A stretch of 64,000 nucleotides of DNA from Ponticaulis sp. (GCA_002692725.1 NZLU01000067.1:346217-410216); one strand, 5' to 3'. Shown: positions 10,187 through 19,643, numbered from the stretch's first letter. The notes: generated by a model from the letters alone, not told the origin. Translations and numbers: made by a program.

Positions 10187-10933
10187 TCAGGTTTTTGAGA
10201 TTGAATTTCCGCCATCCACCAACATGGCGGATCCAGTGACGAAACTTGCATCATCACTGCAAAGAAACAGCGCAGCTTTGGCAATCTCATCGGCGTCAGC
10301 CAGCCGTTTCAACGCGTGAAGACCGCGTGCGAACTCTTGAAATCCGGGGTCGTCACCCGCCATCTCTGTGAGTGTTCCTCCCGGCAGCAGAGCGTTGACC
10401 CGGACACTTGCCGTGCCGACTTCAGCGGCCAGGACTTGCGTCAAGCCGATCATCCCTGCCTTGGACGCGGCGTATGCCCCCATACCCGGCAGACCGACTG
10501 TGTAACCGACAAAGCTTGATGTGAAGACAATCGATCCGCGCCCAGCCCGCTGCATAGCGGGTATTTGGTATTTCGCCGCCAGAAAAGCGCTGGTGAGATT
10601 TGTCTGAATGACGCTTTGCCAGTCTTCGACGCTCGTCTCCGGCACGCTCACACCAGGCCCGACAATCCCGGCATTGTTGAACGCAAAATCAAGAGCCCCG
10701 AAACGATCGAGACATTGATCAACCAGCGCCTTCTGGACCAATTCTTCGCCAACATCCCCGGAGATAAAGTCAACCTTATCCGGACCGAGCTCGGCGCTCA
10801 GTGCGGCCAACCTGTCTTCACGACGCGCGCAGATTACAAGTCGCGCGCCTTCAGCGATAAACAACCGCGCAGCGGCTTCACCAATTCCAGAACTTGCTCC
10901 GGTAATAATTCCCGATTTTCCTGAAAGCCTCAT
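10187..10933 (-). CDS. Short-chain dehydrogenase/reductase
   Basis: I use the ATG at 10933, not the one at 10945, because GGAGG then sits at proper spacing. The 248-residue product is a classical SDR with cofactor motif TGASSGIG at residues 11-18, NNAGI near 88, and catalytic S..YAASK near 140-156. The C-terminus (DDASFVTGSAMLVDGG) is typical. It oxidises or reduces an unknown alcohol/carbonyl with NAD(P)(H). R36-R40 in the cofactor pocket suggests NADP(H) preference. Confidence 0.9.
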   Translation of the reverse strand: MRLSGKSGIITGASSGIGEAAARLFIAEGARLVICARREDRLAALSAELGPDKVDFISGDVGEELVQKALVDQCLDRFGALDFAFNNAGIVGPGVSVPETSVEDWQSVIQTNLTSAFLAAKYQIPAMQRAGRGSIVFTSSFVGYTVGLPGMGAYAASKAGMIGLTQVLAAEVGTASVRVNALLPGGTLTEMAGDDPGFQEFARGLHALKRLADADEIAKAALFLCSDDASFVTGSAMLVDGGNSISKT

Positions 10934-10998
10934 CAGCACCTCCATCTCCGGAGGTGTTGAAACTCAGTCACTCGGTCAGCGCGACCCGATACTTGCTG

Positions 10999-11325
10999 TC
11001 ACTGGAAAAACCGGTCCTCGCGCGTATGATGAACGCGATAAACCACGATCAGACCTCTCTCTTCAATGATTTCAAAACGCAGAACAAACCCGTCCTTCCC
11101 AAACGGCAGATAAGCCTCTCTGAAGTGAGAAAATGCCGCAATCGGAACACATGGAAATCGATATGGTCCGGGAAAGTCTGCAAGCCCACTGATGCCCTGT
11201 CCATTTAGGCTTTCAACTCTTTCTGCCAGACCATCGTCTAGGCTGGAATAGAAGGATGAAATACGGTTGAGATCATCAAAGACCCCAGGTTCCACGATTA
11301 TTCGATAACGGACGTCTTCGGGCAT
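10999..11325 (-). CDS. RelE/ParE-family toxin-like protein
   Basis: The 108-residue basic-acidic protein opens with RYRIIVEPGVFDDLNRISSFY, matching the first strand and long helix of the RelE/ParE fold. It later has FREAYLPFGKDGFVLRFEI and LIVVYRVHHTREDRFF, the beta-sheet plus C-terminal basic strand of the family. It overlaps the preceding small gene by 28 bases, the usual antitoxin-toxin order. Toxins of this fold cleave mRNA on the ribosome or poison gyrase; the target here cannot be told. Confidence 0.75.
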   Translation of the reverse strand: MPEDVRYRIIVEPGVFDDLNRISSFYSSLDDGLAERVESLNGQGISGLADFPGPYRFPCVPIAAFSHFREAYLPFGKDGFVLRFEIIEERGLIVVYRVHHTREDRFFQ

Positions 11326-11489
11326 GGAGCATCCTTATCGAGCTTCCGCGCTTCGATCCAAGCCCTCAACTCCGCGTCCGAGCAAGCTTCGCCGGTTTGC
11401 AGAAATTGCTTGCGTCGCATTTCTGTAAGTTCGAGTTCATCGATATAGTCCGACGACGGATTTTGACTGTGTTTTGCTTCGGCGGTCAT
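11298..11489 (-). CDS. Cognate antitoxin-like protein
   Basis: This is a 63-residue, highly charged protein starting MTAEAKHSQNP; an extra 12 upstream codons are open but less antitoxin-like. Its length, charge, position immediately upstream and the 28-base overlap with the RelE/ParE-like gene identify it as the likely antitoxin. The N-terminus lacks an obvious ribbon-helix-helix or HTH, so the DNA-binding class is unclear. Confidence 0.6.
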   Translation of the reverse strand: MTAEAKHSQNPSSDYIDELELTEMRRKQFLQTGEACSDAELRAWIEARKLDKDAPCPKTSVIE

Positions 11490-11552
11490 GCGCAATATCT
11501 TATCACCCAAAAAGCCCACAAACAACTAATCTACAGGCAATAGTGTACCAGC

Positions 11553-12023
11553 CTACCCGCCATGGCATTTCTTGAATTTCCTGCCTGAACCACACGGACA
11601 GGGGTCGTTCCGGCCATAGGCGGCGAAGGCCCGGGCTTCCGGCTTGCCCTCACCATGCGTGTAGAACCAGTTTCCATCCCGACGCCGGAAATCCGAAACT
11701 TCGTTGTGACAGGTCAGGTCTTCTCCCAACAGATACCAGGCGATAAACTCCACCTTGCCAGTCTCATCACTTGCCTGCCCGGCTTGCGTATTCACAATAT
11801 CGAGGCGTTTCCAGTCAGCCTGACGCGCCCAATCGGCGGCACTGACAGCATCGAATGGCTGATCAGTCTCCTGCGTTCGCGCAAGATAGCCGATATTCCT
11901 GAGCGTGTAAGCAGTGTATCGCGACCGCATCAGTGCTTCGGCCGTTTCCGGCACTGCCGCGCCCGTCAGATAGGGCTCGCAGCAGTCTGCTAACGCCTTA
12001 CCGGACCCGCACGAGCACGTCAT
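11553..12023 (-). CDS. YchJ-family protein with two SEC-C motifs
   Basis: The 156-residue product has zinc-binding SEC-C motifs at both ends: CSCGSGKALADCC at residues 3-15 and CPCGSGRKFKKCHG at the C-terminus. Between them is the NTF2-like YchJ middle domain (RSRYTAYTLRNIGYLARTQ, FIAWYLLGEDLTCHN). The function of YchJ proteins is not established. It ends a possible minus-strand group with accA, starting 11 bases after the accA stop. Confidence 0.9.
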   Translation of the reverse strand: MTCSCGSGKALADCCEPYLTGAAVPETAEALMRSRYTAYTLRNIGYLARTQETDQPFDAVSAADWARQADWKRLDIVNTQAGQASDETGKVEFIAWYLLGEDLTCHNEVSDFRRRDGNWFYTHGEGKPEARAFAAYGRNDPCPCGSGRKFKKCHGG

Positions 12024-12034
12024 GACCGAACCAA

Positions 12035-12985
12035 TCAGGCCCGGCCAATCGCGTAAAAACGCTCTTTTCGCTGTTTGCGAAGCTCTGCAGGAGACAGCGA
12101 TGAGAGAGCAACCAGATTTTGCTCAACCGCATCCGACACCGCACGAACCGTGCCGACCGCATCACGATGCGCGCCGCCCAGGGGCTCGGTGATCACTTCG
12201 TCGACGATCTTATTCGCAAGCAATTCCTGCGCTGTGATCTTCATGGCTTCTGCGGCGTCTTTCGCCCGAGCGGCATCATGCCAGAGGATGGATGCGCAGC
12301 CTTCCGGTGAAATCACCGAATAAATGGAATGCTCGAGGATCAGCACCTTATTGGCCGCTGCAATACCGACCGCACCGCCTGAACCGCCCTCGCCCACAAT
12401 CACCGACACCATCGGCGTTGGCAGTGTGAGGCACCGTTCAGTGGAGCGGGCAATCGCTTCAGCCTGGCCGCGTTCCTCACCCGCTTTACCCGGATAGGCG
12501 CCGGCCGTGTCGACAAAGGTCACAACCGGCAGATCAAACTGCTCGGCCATATCCATCAGGCGAACAGCCTTCCGATAGCCTTCAGGGTGCGCCATACCGA
12601 AATTGTGCTTGATGCGGTTTTCGGTCGTCCGGCCTTTTTCATGGCCCATCACGACAACCGACTGACCACGGAACCGCGCCAGACCACCAATCACGGCTTC
12701 GTCTTCGCCAAACACGCGGTCACCCGCGAGCGGCACGAAATCTTCAAAGGCGTGTTTGATATAGTCGACAAAGTGTGGGCGCTCGGGATGACGCGCCACT
12801 TGCGTTTTCCGCCACGCATCCAGATTCTTGTACAGATCATGAAGCTGTTTGGCGGATTTATCCCGCAGTTTTGAGATTTCATCGCCGAGCTGGGGCGCAT
12901 CATCTGAAGATGACAGGTTTTCCAGTTCCGCAATCTTGCGGTCGAGCTCGGCGAGCGGCTTTTCGAAATCGAGATAGGTGTTCAA
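12035..12985 (-). CDS. accA: Acetyl-CoA carboxylase carboxyltransferase subunit alpha
   Basis: The 316-residue product matches AccA in length and sequence: it opens TYLDFEKPLAELDRKIAELE, has the crotonase-like core with VVTFVDTAGAYPG, and the glycine-rich VGEGGSGGAVGIA. With AccD it transfers the carboxyl group from biotin to acetyl-CoA, the first committed step of fatty acid synthesis. The start is a TTG at 12985 with GGAAGG a few bases upstream; no better ATG is available. accD is not in this window. Confidence 0.96.
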   Translation of the reverse strand: MNTYLDFEKPLAELDRKIAELENLSSSDDAPQLGDEISKLRDKSAKQLHDLYKNLDAWRKTQVARHPERPHFVDYIKHAFEDFVPLAGDRVFGEDEAVIGGLARFRGQSVVVMGHEKGRTTENRIKHNFGMAHPEGYRKAVRLMDMAEQFDLPVVTFVDTAGAYPGKAGEERGQAEAIARSTERCLTLPTPMVSVIVGEGGSGGAVGIAAANKVLILEHSIYSVISPEGCASILWHDAARAKDAAEAMKITAQELLANKIVDEVITEPLGGAHRDAVGTVRAVSDAVEQNLVALSSLSPAELRKQRKERFYAIGRA

Positions 12986-13036
12986 ACCAGGCCTTCCCAG
13001 AAATACTACATCATTCCGGCGGGCGCTGGCGCAGGG

Positions 13037-13858
13037 TCAGGCTGCCGGGGGTTCCAGATCGCCATACACCACGAAATACGGGTTGTCATATCCGCGATCT
13101 TTCTTGCCGTAAGTGAGGTCTTTCCCGTCAAGCGTCAAGACACGACCACCCGCGGCCGACACAACAGCGTGCGCCGCGCCGGTATCCCATTCCATTGTCC
13201 GGCCAAGGCGCGGATAAATATCGGCTGCCCCTGACGCCACGAGGCAAAATTTCAGCGATGAGCCCATTGAGACCAGCTCAGCCACTTTGAACTTCTCCAG
13301 AAACGCGTCTGTCTCCGGCGTTCTGTGGCTCTTGGACGCAACGGCGGTGACACCGGCTTCGGGCACAGCGCGGATTTTCATTGGCGTCCGGTCGGTTGGC
13401 ACATCACCACCCGGCGCGACATCGGCTTCCCAGGCGGTGTCAGGACCTTCAGCGACCCAGATGTGATCCCGCGCTGGCGCAAACACCACACCCATAATCG
13501 GCCGTCCATGCAGGATCAATGCGATATTCACCGTGAAATCGGTGCCTTTTTTGATGAATTCCTTGGTGCCATCCAGCGGGTCAACAAGGAAAAACTGCTC
13601 ACCAACATCTGGAATGTCACCGGCGGCAACCGCTTCTTCCGCCAGAACAGGCACATCCGGCGCTGCGTCCTTCAGAACGTTCAGGATCAGCTCTTCGGCC
13701 TTCTGGTCGGCAATCGTAACCGGGGAATCATCCCCTTTCGTGCTGGTGTCGATGCCGTCAGCCGAATTGTAGACATCCATGATAACCACGCCGGCATCAA
13801 TCGCGGCTTTCACCAATTTGTCCGACAAGGCTGAGTTCGCAGAAATAATGGCTGTCAT
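13037..13858 (-). CDS. cysQ: 3'(2'),5'-bisphosphate nucleotidase CysQ
   Basis: The 273-residue product belongs to the inositol monophosphatase superfamily. Metal-binding motifs are LAEEA, DPLDGTKEFI near residue 94 and WDTGAAHAV near 219. CysQ-type enzymes dephosphorylate 3'-phosphoadenosine 5'-phosphate, recycling the by-product of sulfate assimilation. GGGGGA precedes the ATG at 13858. The DGTKEF spelling favours CysQ over inositol monophosphatase proper. Confidence 0.88.
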   Translation of the reverse strand: MTAIISANSALSDKLVKAAIDAGVVIMDVYNSADGIDTSTKGDDSPVTIADQKAEELILNVLKDAAPDVPVLAEEAVAAGDIPDVGEQFFLVDPLDGTKEFIKKGTDFTVNIALILHGRPIMGVVFAPARDHIWVAEGPDTAWEADVAPGGDVPTDRTPMKIRAVPEAGVTAVASKSHRTPETDAFLEKFKVAELVSMGSSLKFCLVASGAADIYPRLGRTMEWDTGAAHAVVSAAGGRVLTLDGKDLTYGKKDRGYDNPYFVVYGDLEPPAA

Positions 13859-13971
13859 GATCGTCCCCCTGAATACGCAATTACATTGCCAGCACTAACC
13901 GCATGCCTCGGGCAATCGCAAGGCCTAAAGCAGGGCTTTGTCAGAGGAATTTTCATTCGCCTCTTTGGCGG

Positions 13972-14550
13972 TCAAAGACGACTGGTTGTATAGTCGAAGC
14001 GCGCATCGAGGTCCTGAAACCAGTTGGCATTGGCGTCTTTTTCCGACAGGCATAGCCGTTCAGCCCCCATCAGCCCCCAGTCACAGCCGAGCTCCGGATC
14101 ATCAAACCGCACGCTGCGATCATGCTCCGGGCTGTAATAGGCGTCCACGCTATAAACGACCCGACAATTCGGCTCGAGCGTTCGGAACCCGTGAAGAAAC
14201 CCCTTCGGCACAAACAGCTGACAATTATCGTCATCCATCAGCTCAACCGCGAAAGACGACAGATAGGTCGGCGACCCCTGCCGGATGTCCACCACACAAT
14301 CGAGAATGCGACCGCGTTCGACCCGCACCAGCTTGGCCTGTGCCATGGGCGGGCTCTGCGCGTGCAAGCCGCGTATGGTGTTGGCCTCCAGCGAGACCGA
14401 CCGGTTCTCCTGAACCACGCGGAAATCCACCCCCGTTTTGCGCTGGAATTCCTTCTCGTTAAACACTTCACAAAAGCTTCCGCGCGCATCTTCAAACAAT
14501 TGAGGCGAAATCAGCATCAGTCCGGGAAGATCTAACCGGGTAATATCCAT
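13972..14550 (-). CDS. rfbC: dTDP-4-dehydrorhamnose 3,5-epimerase-like protein
   Basis: The 192-residue product is a cupin of RmlC length. The catalytic region IRGLHAQSP contains the base histidine, VPKGFLHGF follows, and tyrosines in VVYSVDAYYSPEHDRSV match the active-site Tyr. RmlC makes the rhamnose precursor for surface polysaccharides. The rest of the rml pathway is absent here, so another dTDP- or GDP-sugar epimerase role is possible. A good GGGGAG site precedes the ATG at 14550. Confidence 0.85.
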   Translation of the reverse strand: MDITRLDLPGLMLISPQLFEDARGSFCEVFNEKEFQRKTGVDFRVVQENRSVSLEANTIRGLHAQSPPMAQAKLVRVERGRILDCVVDIRQGSPTYLSSFAVELMDDDNCQLFVPKGFLHGFRTLEPNCRVVYSVDAYYSPEHDRSVRFDDPELGCDWGLMGAERLCLSEKDANANWFQDLDARFDYTTSRL

Positions 14551-14835
14551 TATCGCTCCCCTTTTTTGACTTGAGTGACCTGGCGCAGTCCAATCAGCAA
14601 ACCCTTACAACATCCTTGCGACGCAAAGCACAATGATGAATGTTCTCAGCGCTCTGAGTAAAGCGTCAGATACGCAACAGGCTCTTTGATTGGTGCATTT
14701 CCATAATGACTCGTCGCCAAACGCCCTATCCCTCTGGAAATCCACATCGCGTCACGACCTCGTAGTTTTTACGGGTTACACTCTTCAGACTGAAGTAATA
14801 TTGCTGAAACCGCCACGAGTGTTTAAGTCCTGTCC

Positions 14836-16275
14836 ATGACAATAGATGAAGCTATCAATGAACTGAAACGGTCGTTCGATGCGGCCACGAACAATCTGAA
14901 AGCCGCCATTCGGGACTTTGTCGACACCGGCACGCCGCCCGATCGGGAGATGCGCAAGAATGGCGCATTCTGTTACCCTGAGCTGGTGGTTCTGTATAAG
15001 CCCTCTTCCAGCGTGCCGCCCATTTCGCGGTCCTTCGGCAAGTTTTCCGAAGCCGGCACCTACACCACCACCGTGACGCAGCCGCATTATTTCGAAGCCT
15101 ATCTCCGCGAACAGCTCGAACCACTTCTGCGCGATTATGATGTCGAACTGACCGTGCGCACCTCACGATCAGAAATTCCCTATCCCTATGTCTGGGACGC
15201 CCAGCAGAGCAAAGGCATTGAACCCTCGCTCGCAGCCGATCTTGCGCGCTGGTTTCCGTCGCCAACCCTGCCTGAGATCGGCGATGAAATCGCCGATGGG
15301 GAATATCTCGACGAGGCCGGACAGAAACCCCTTTCCATGTTCGATGCCCTGCGGACGGATTTCTCGCTCCAGCGCCTGAAACACTATACCGGCACGCCGT
15401 TCGAGCACTTCCAGAACTATGTGCTCTTCACCAATTACCATCGCTATATCGATGAATTCACCGAATGGGCGGTCGACCGCATCAAACAACCTGGCCCCTA
15501 TGAGAGCCTTTCGGCCTGCGGCAATGTCGAGGTCTTTGCCGACACACCAGATGCACTGGAACAGGTCCGCACCGCCGCATGGCGACGCCATCAAATGCCC
15601 GCCTATCACCTCCGGCGTGCGGATGGTCAGGGCATCACCATGGTGAATATCGGCGTCGGCCCGTCCAACGCGAAAACCATCACCGATCACCTCGCCGTGC
15701 TGCGTCCTCAATGCTGGATCATGGTTGGCCATTGTGGTGGTCTGCGGCATTCCCAGCGCATTGGCGATTATGCCCTCGCCCACGCCTATCTGCGGGATGA
15801 TCATGTGCTCGACGATGTCTTGCCGCCGGATATCCCCGTGCCACCGATTGCCGAGGTGCAGGTCGCCCTTCACCAGGCCGCCGCCGAAGTCACCGGCGAG
15901 AGCGGTGACGATCTCAAACAACGCCTGCGTACCGGCACGGTCGTCACTACGGATGACCGGAACTGGGAGCTGCGCTACACCGCCTCCGCGCGCCGGTTTA
16001 ACCTCTCCCGCGCTATCGCCATCGATATGGAAAGCGCGACGATTGCGGCGAACGGCTATCGCTTCCGCGTGCCTTATGGCGTGCTGCTCTGCGTGTCAGA
16101 CAAACCCTTGCATGGTGAGATCAAACTCCCCGGTGCGGCCAATGAATTCTATAACCGCGCCATTGGCGAGCACATTCAGATCGGCATTCGAACCCTTGAA
16201 CGCATTGCCGAAGACGGCGCAGAAAGCCTGCACTCCCGCAAGCTCCGCTCTTTCGACGAACCACCGTTCCGGTAA
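14836..16275 (+). CDS. amn: AMP nucleosidase
   Basis: The 479-residue product has the two-domain layout of Amn. An N-terminal AMP-specific domain (with YCYPELVVLYKP-like sequence near residue 45) precedes a C-terminal nucleoside-phosphorylase fold containing GVGPSNAKTITDHLAVLRP and VGHCGGLRHSQRIGDY. It hydrolyses AMP to adenine and ribose-5-phosphate, balancing adenylate pools. The length is close to that of E. coli Amn. No strong ribosome site is visible before the ATG. It converges with the nuclease gene, 9 bases away. Confidence 0.92.
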   Translation: MTIDEAINELKRSFDAATNNLKAAIRDFVDTGTPPDREMRKNGAFCYPELVVLYKPSSSVPPISRSFGKFSEAGTYTTTVTQPHYFEAYLREQLEPLLRDYDVELTVRTSRSEIPYPYVWDAQQSKGIEPSLAADLARWFPSPTLPEIGDEIADGEYLDEAGQKPLSMFDALRTDFSLQRLKHYTGTPFEHFQNYVLFTNYHRYIDEFTEWAVDRIKQPGPYESLSACGNVEVFADTPDALEQVRTAAWRRHQMPAYHLRRADGQGITMVNIGVGPSNAKTITDHLAVLRPQCWIMVGHCGGLRHSQRIGDYALAHAYLRDDHVLDDVLPPDIPVPPIAEVQVALHQAAAEVTGESGDDLKQRLRTGTVVTTDDRNWELRYTASARRFNLSRAIAIDMESATIAANGYRFRVPYGVLLCVSDKPLHGEIKLPGAANEFYNRAIGEHIQIGIRTLERIAEDGAESLHSRKLRSFDEPPFR

Positions 16276-16284
16276 GCATCAGCC

Positions 16285-17436
16285 TCAGTCAGCTTCGTGC
16301 TTCTTTTTCCGGCTTTCGAGGAATTCGGCGGAGTCATCAATGTACAATTCCATCCAGATCGGGAAGTGATCAGACACCTGATTCTTCCGCCAGGGGTGCT
16401 TGTAATAGCTTGTCAGTTTTGAGGGCACGGTGAGGTCACCTTCGCCGGTATACTGCTGCAGCATGGTCGACCTGTACGTTGCCTCATCGCCATCGAGATA
16501 AACGAACTGAAACGGGTCGAACACGCCGCCGACCGTTTTGCCGTTCTGCGTTGCCAGGCGGAAAAACTTGTCCGCTTTGATGAACATGCGGTCATAGATT
16601 TCCGTTTTGGACGCGTTGGTATCCACGCCCTTCATACCATCAACCTCAAAGAAACCCGCATCCTCAAAGGCCTGCACACAGGCGGCGTCATGCCTTTCAT
16701 AAAAGTTGAAATCGCCCGTCACGATCAGGCGTGAATTCCAGTTTTCTTTGGTTTTTTCTTCCAGCGCCCGCAGGAGCAATCGGACTTCCTCAGAGCGCCG
16801 CTTTTTCTGGCTTTCCGAACTACCCGGCTCCAGATGCAGGCTGATCAGCGCGAAATCCTTCCACCCGGCTCGAAAGCCGGTGAGGTAGGGTGTTCGCGCA
16901 AGCTGCGTAATCTCTGAGCCCGCTGTGATTTCCGGCCAGAGCATAAGCTCTCCGACCGTGCCGTTCAGCCTCACCCGCTTGGTATTGTAAACATAGGCGC
17001 TGCGTTCGGAATTGCCTTCATTGCCGCTTGTGATGTCGTTCACAAGATAATCCCAGTCCGAGCCCAATATCCGCATCAGGATTTTCAGGTCAGTCAGGCT
17101 GGTCTTAATCTCTTGCAGCGCAACCAGATCGAAAGATGCAATAATCTCGGCGATGTAGAAATAAGCTTCCGGCAGGCGTTGTGTCGTATGGCCGAACTCC
17201 TTGATGTTCCAGCTGGAAATCAGCAAATTGTGCTCGGTGCGACGCGGTGAAATCGGCGCCTGAATATCCGGGCCGCCATTTGGATCGGGCTTCCCGTTGG
17301 CTAATCCATCCTTCAGCGCGAGAATGCCGTTAATCGCACGAATTTTTTCCTCAACCGTCATGGGCGTCGGAAAAATTCGGGCATAGCCTTTTTCTATGAT
17401 TTCCGCTTCTGGCCTCAGATCATTATAGAACGGCAT
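16285..17436 (-). CDS. Endonuclease/exonuclease/phosphatase family protein
   Basis: The 383-residue product shows the EEP fold: LISSWNIKEFG (catalytic Asn) near residue 71, VALQEIKT (catalytic Glu), VTGDFNFYERHD (Asp/Asn pair) and a terminal SDHFPIWMEL (Asp-His). These define a metal-dependent phosphodiesterase related to DNase I and exonuclease III. There is no signal peptide. GGGAGG precedes the ATG. The substrate may be nucleic acid or phospholipid. Confidence 0.85.
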   Translation of the reverse strand: MPFYNDLRPEAEIIEKGYARIFPTPMTVEEKIRAINGILALKDGLANGKPDPNGGPDIQAPISPRRTEHNLLISSWNIKEFGHTTQRLPEAYFYIAEIIASFDLVALQEIKTSLTDLKILMRILGSDWDYLVNDITSGNEGNSERSAYVYNTKRVRLNGTVGELMLWPEITAGSEITQLARTPYLTGFRAGWKDFALISLHLEPGSSESQKKRRSEEVRLLLRALEEKTKENWNSRLIVTGDFNFYERHDAACVQAFEDAGFFEVDGMKGVDTNASKTEIYDRMFIKADKFFRLATQNGKTVGGVFDPFQFVYLDGDEATYRSTMLQQYTGEGDLTVPSKLTSYYKHPWRKNQVSDHFPIWMELYIDDSAEFLESRKKKHEAD

Positions 17437-17538
17437 GATATTCCTCCCGCTGCTTTACCGGGAGAGTGTCTCATATTTCTACGTCGGGTCGGTGACAGTC
17501 AGTTTTCAGCGCGTCGGTGCCATGCTGCAGTTAAGAGA

Positions 17539-18312
17539 TTACTCTTCAAACTTCGCGCTGGTGTCGGCCTTGCCGTTCACCCAATATCCCGTCGCCTTGA
17601 TCCAGTGCTTGTCCACGCCGCGGCTCCCCATCAGATAGTTCCGCAGGGTCCGGACAACCCCGCCTTCTGCAGCGATCCAGACATAGGTGCCCGGCATGAT
17701 ATCCATACGCTCGAGTGCAAACAAAAGCGGCGTCGCGTCACAAGGCGCAGCATTCGTCTCATCCCGGTGCAACCAGTCAATGCGCACATCGCTGGCGCTC
17801 TCAATGTCTTGCTGATCGCTTTCGCTTGGAACAGTAATCAGACAGTCAAACTGTTCCCCGCTTTTGCCGTCCTCCAGACGCCGAGCCAGCGCCGGGAGCG
17901 CTGTTTCATCTGCGATCATCAGCCAGCGATCAATCTTGCCCATCACCCGTTTGGATCCGCGCGGGCCTGCGATAACCGCCTTATCGCCCGGCTCAACATC
18001 CAGGGCCCAACGCGTCGCCGGACCAGCCTCGTGCACGGCGAAATCAATCACCAATTCCTGGGCCTCTGCATTATACGCGCGCGGTGTGTAACTCCGCATG
18101 ACCGATTTGCCGATTTCATCCGGCACAATCATTTTGATGTTGTCATCCGCTCCGGGAGATTGAAACCCAGACAGCTCGTCGCCAGACAGGACAATGCGGA
18201 TCATATTGGGCGTGACGTTGAATTTTTTGGCGACTGTCAGAGTGCGTCGAACCGGTTCAAGCCTCAGCCGCTCGATCTGGGGCCGCGTCTGTGTGTCGCT
18301 TATTACTGTCAT
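17539..18312 (-). CDS. Siderophore-interacting protein (FAD ferric-siderophore reductase)
   Basis: The start at 18312 is chosen because AAAGGA lies 6 bases upstream. The 257-residue product matches the ViuB/SIP family: an N-terminal flavin domain with MRSYTPRAY (FAD phosphate binding), then a C-terminal ferredoxin-reductase-like half with WLMIADETALPALARRLE and AAEGGVVRTLRNYL. Such proteins reduce Fe(III)-siderophore in the cytoplasm to release iron. A Fur-box-like palindrome lies about 55 bases upstream. Confidence 0.9.
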   Translation of the reverse strand: MTVISDTQTRPQIERLRLEPVRRTLTVAKKFNVTPNMIRIVLSGDELSGFQSPGADDNIKMIVPDEIGKSVMRSYTPRAYNAEAQELVIDFAVHEAGPATRWALDVEPGDKAVIAGPRGSKRVMGKIDRWLMIADETALPALARRLEDGKSGEQFDCLITVPSESDQQDIESASDVRIDWLHRDETNAAPCDATPLLFALERMDIMPGTYVWIAAEGGVVRTLRNYLMGSRGVDKHWIKATGYWVNGKADTSAKFEE

Positions 18313-18367
18313 GTGCATCCTTTCAATCGCCACCCAGTCGATGAGATAGGATATAAGCCCTCTTTTT

Positions 18368-18386
18368 GCAAATCATTCTTAATTGC
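18368..18386. promoter_or_regulatory. Candidate Fur box upstream of the siderophore reductase gene
   Basis: The 19-base site GCAAATCATTCTTAATTGC has the GCAA..TTGC ends and ATCATTCT core of Fur-type boxes in proteobacteria. It lies between the AraC gene and the siderophore-interacting protein gene, in a position to overlap the latter's promoter. The expected outcome would be repression when iron is plentiful. The match is by eye. Confidence 0.5.
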
Positions 18387-18448
18387 AGATATGCATAACA
18401 GATTTCTATGATTTGAGGCGTGCAGGCGCTTGTGCGCCCGGACCCGGT

Positions 18449-19516
18449 CTATGCACTTGAGAGCGGGGTCATCTCTGCACGGGTCGATTGCCTCCGATAA
18501 TCTGTCGGCGTCATACCGGTCTCAGCCCGAAACGCGCGATTGAACGGACCGATTGATCCGAACCCGCAATCGAGCGCAATGGTCAGCACTGGCAGATGTG
18601 AAAATTCCGGCATGGCGAGCCTCTGTCTGGCGAGTTCAATCCGACGGTGATTGATCAACCGATTGAAGTTCGAAACACCAAGCCCGGCGGTAATGGCGCG
18701 CGTCACTTTATAGTCCGCTTCGCCGAGGCGCTTTGCCAGATCGGCCAGTTTGAGATCAGACCGGGTCAGAAACGCCTCATCTGCCAGGATCGCCTGAATC
18801 CGCACGGCCAACGCCTCATCCTCAGCGCTTGCCGGCCCTTTCTTCCGCGCTTTTCGGCCACCCGTTTCCGGCAGAGGGTGACGCCCACGATACCAGACCG
18901 CCAAACCACCCCCGAACAAAGCGGCCAGCGCACACACCATGCGGATGTAATCGCCCCAGACATCGGTAAACGACCCCGCCATAGCGCCACGCAACCATAC
19001 GACGCCCGCCAGCAGCATAATCCCATAGACCGTCGTGAAGACGATCCGAAACCGCGCTTCTTCCTTTGGCAGGGATTTACGAAGCCCTGCCAGCCCCTCC
19101 ACCAGAGCCAACAGCAGTACGGTCGAACTCGCCAGGCTATGTGCATTGCCGCTCATCCGGATGCACTGGCCCACCAGTCCCGCATCGCTCGCCCAGGGCT
19201 TCGCAAAAACAACCACCACACCTGTCACGAACATGCCGCCAACCACAATAAATGGCCAAATTTCCATCTGATCCGCCGGACGAAACAGCGCGCGCGCCAG
19301 CAACCAGGACAAGCCGCAGGTGACCGAGCCCAATACGCCGAACACAATCGCTGCAGGCCCGATCGCAGGGCCAAGCGTCTGCTCAATCAGAAAGCTGAAC
19401 AGCGCCAGCGTAAATCCGGTCCAGATCCAGAACAGCAAACCCTGACCGAGCTGCCTGCGCGTCAGCGCGAGGAAAGTCAGCGTGAAAAGGGCAGCAAGGA
19501 TCGGCACCAGAAACAT
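18449..19516 (-). CDS. Membrane-anchored AraC-family transcriptional regulator
   Basis: The 355-residue product has about seven hydrophobic segments in residues 1-215, a charged linker (GGRKARKKGPASAED), then a C-terminal AraC double HTH ending FGSIGPFNRAFRAETGMTPTDYRR. This topology suggests a membrane sensor that regulates directly. It is divergent from the DUF2306 membrane protein gene, a common neighbour and a likely target. The frame overlaps the upstream open frame of that gene, but the chosen starts are 127 bases apart. Confidence 0.88.
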   Translation of the reverse strand: MFLVPILAALFTLTFLALTRRQLGQGLLFWIWTGFTLALFSFLIEQTLGPAIGPAAIVFGVLGSVTCGLSWLLARALFRPADQMEIWPFIVVGGMFVTGVVVVFAKPWASDAGLVGQCIRMSGNAHSLASSTVLLLALVEGLAGLRKSLPKEEARFRIVFTTVYGIMLLAGVVWLRGAMAGSFTDVWGDYIRMVCALAALFGGGLAVWYRGRHPLPETGGRKARKKGPASAEDEALAVRIQAILADEAFLTRSDLKLADLAKRLGEADYKVTRAITAGLGVSNFNRLINHRRIELARQRLAMPEFSHLPVLTIALDCGFGSIGPFNRAFRAETGMTPTDYRRQSTRAEMTPLSSA

Positions 19517-19643
19517 CCCACCAGCTTACCCGGGTTGGGGCTTAAGTGAAATACGAGAAAAAAGTCTGGCCGATTTCCAAATCGGCGAGATCAGCCAGCG
19601 AAAGCACAGGCAGGACAGGCGAAATATCACGTCGGAGTTCGAA

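Noticed and set aside
15169..15921. Long minus-strand open frame over amn
   Set aside because: Shadow of amn caused by its codon bias.
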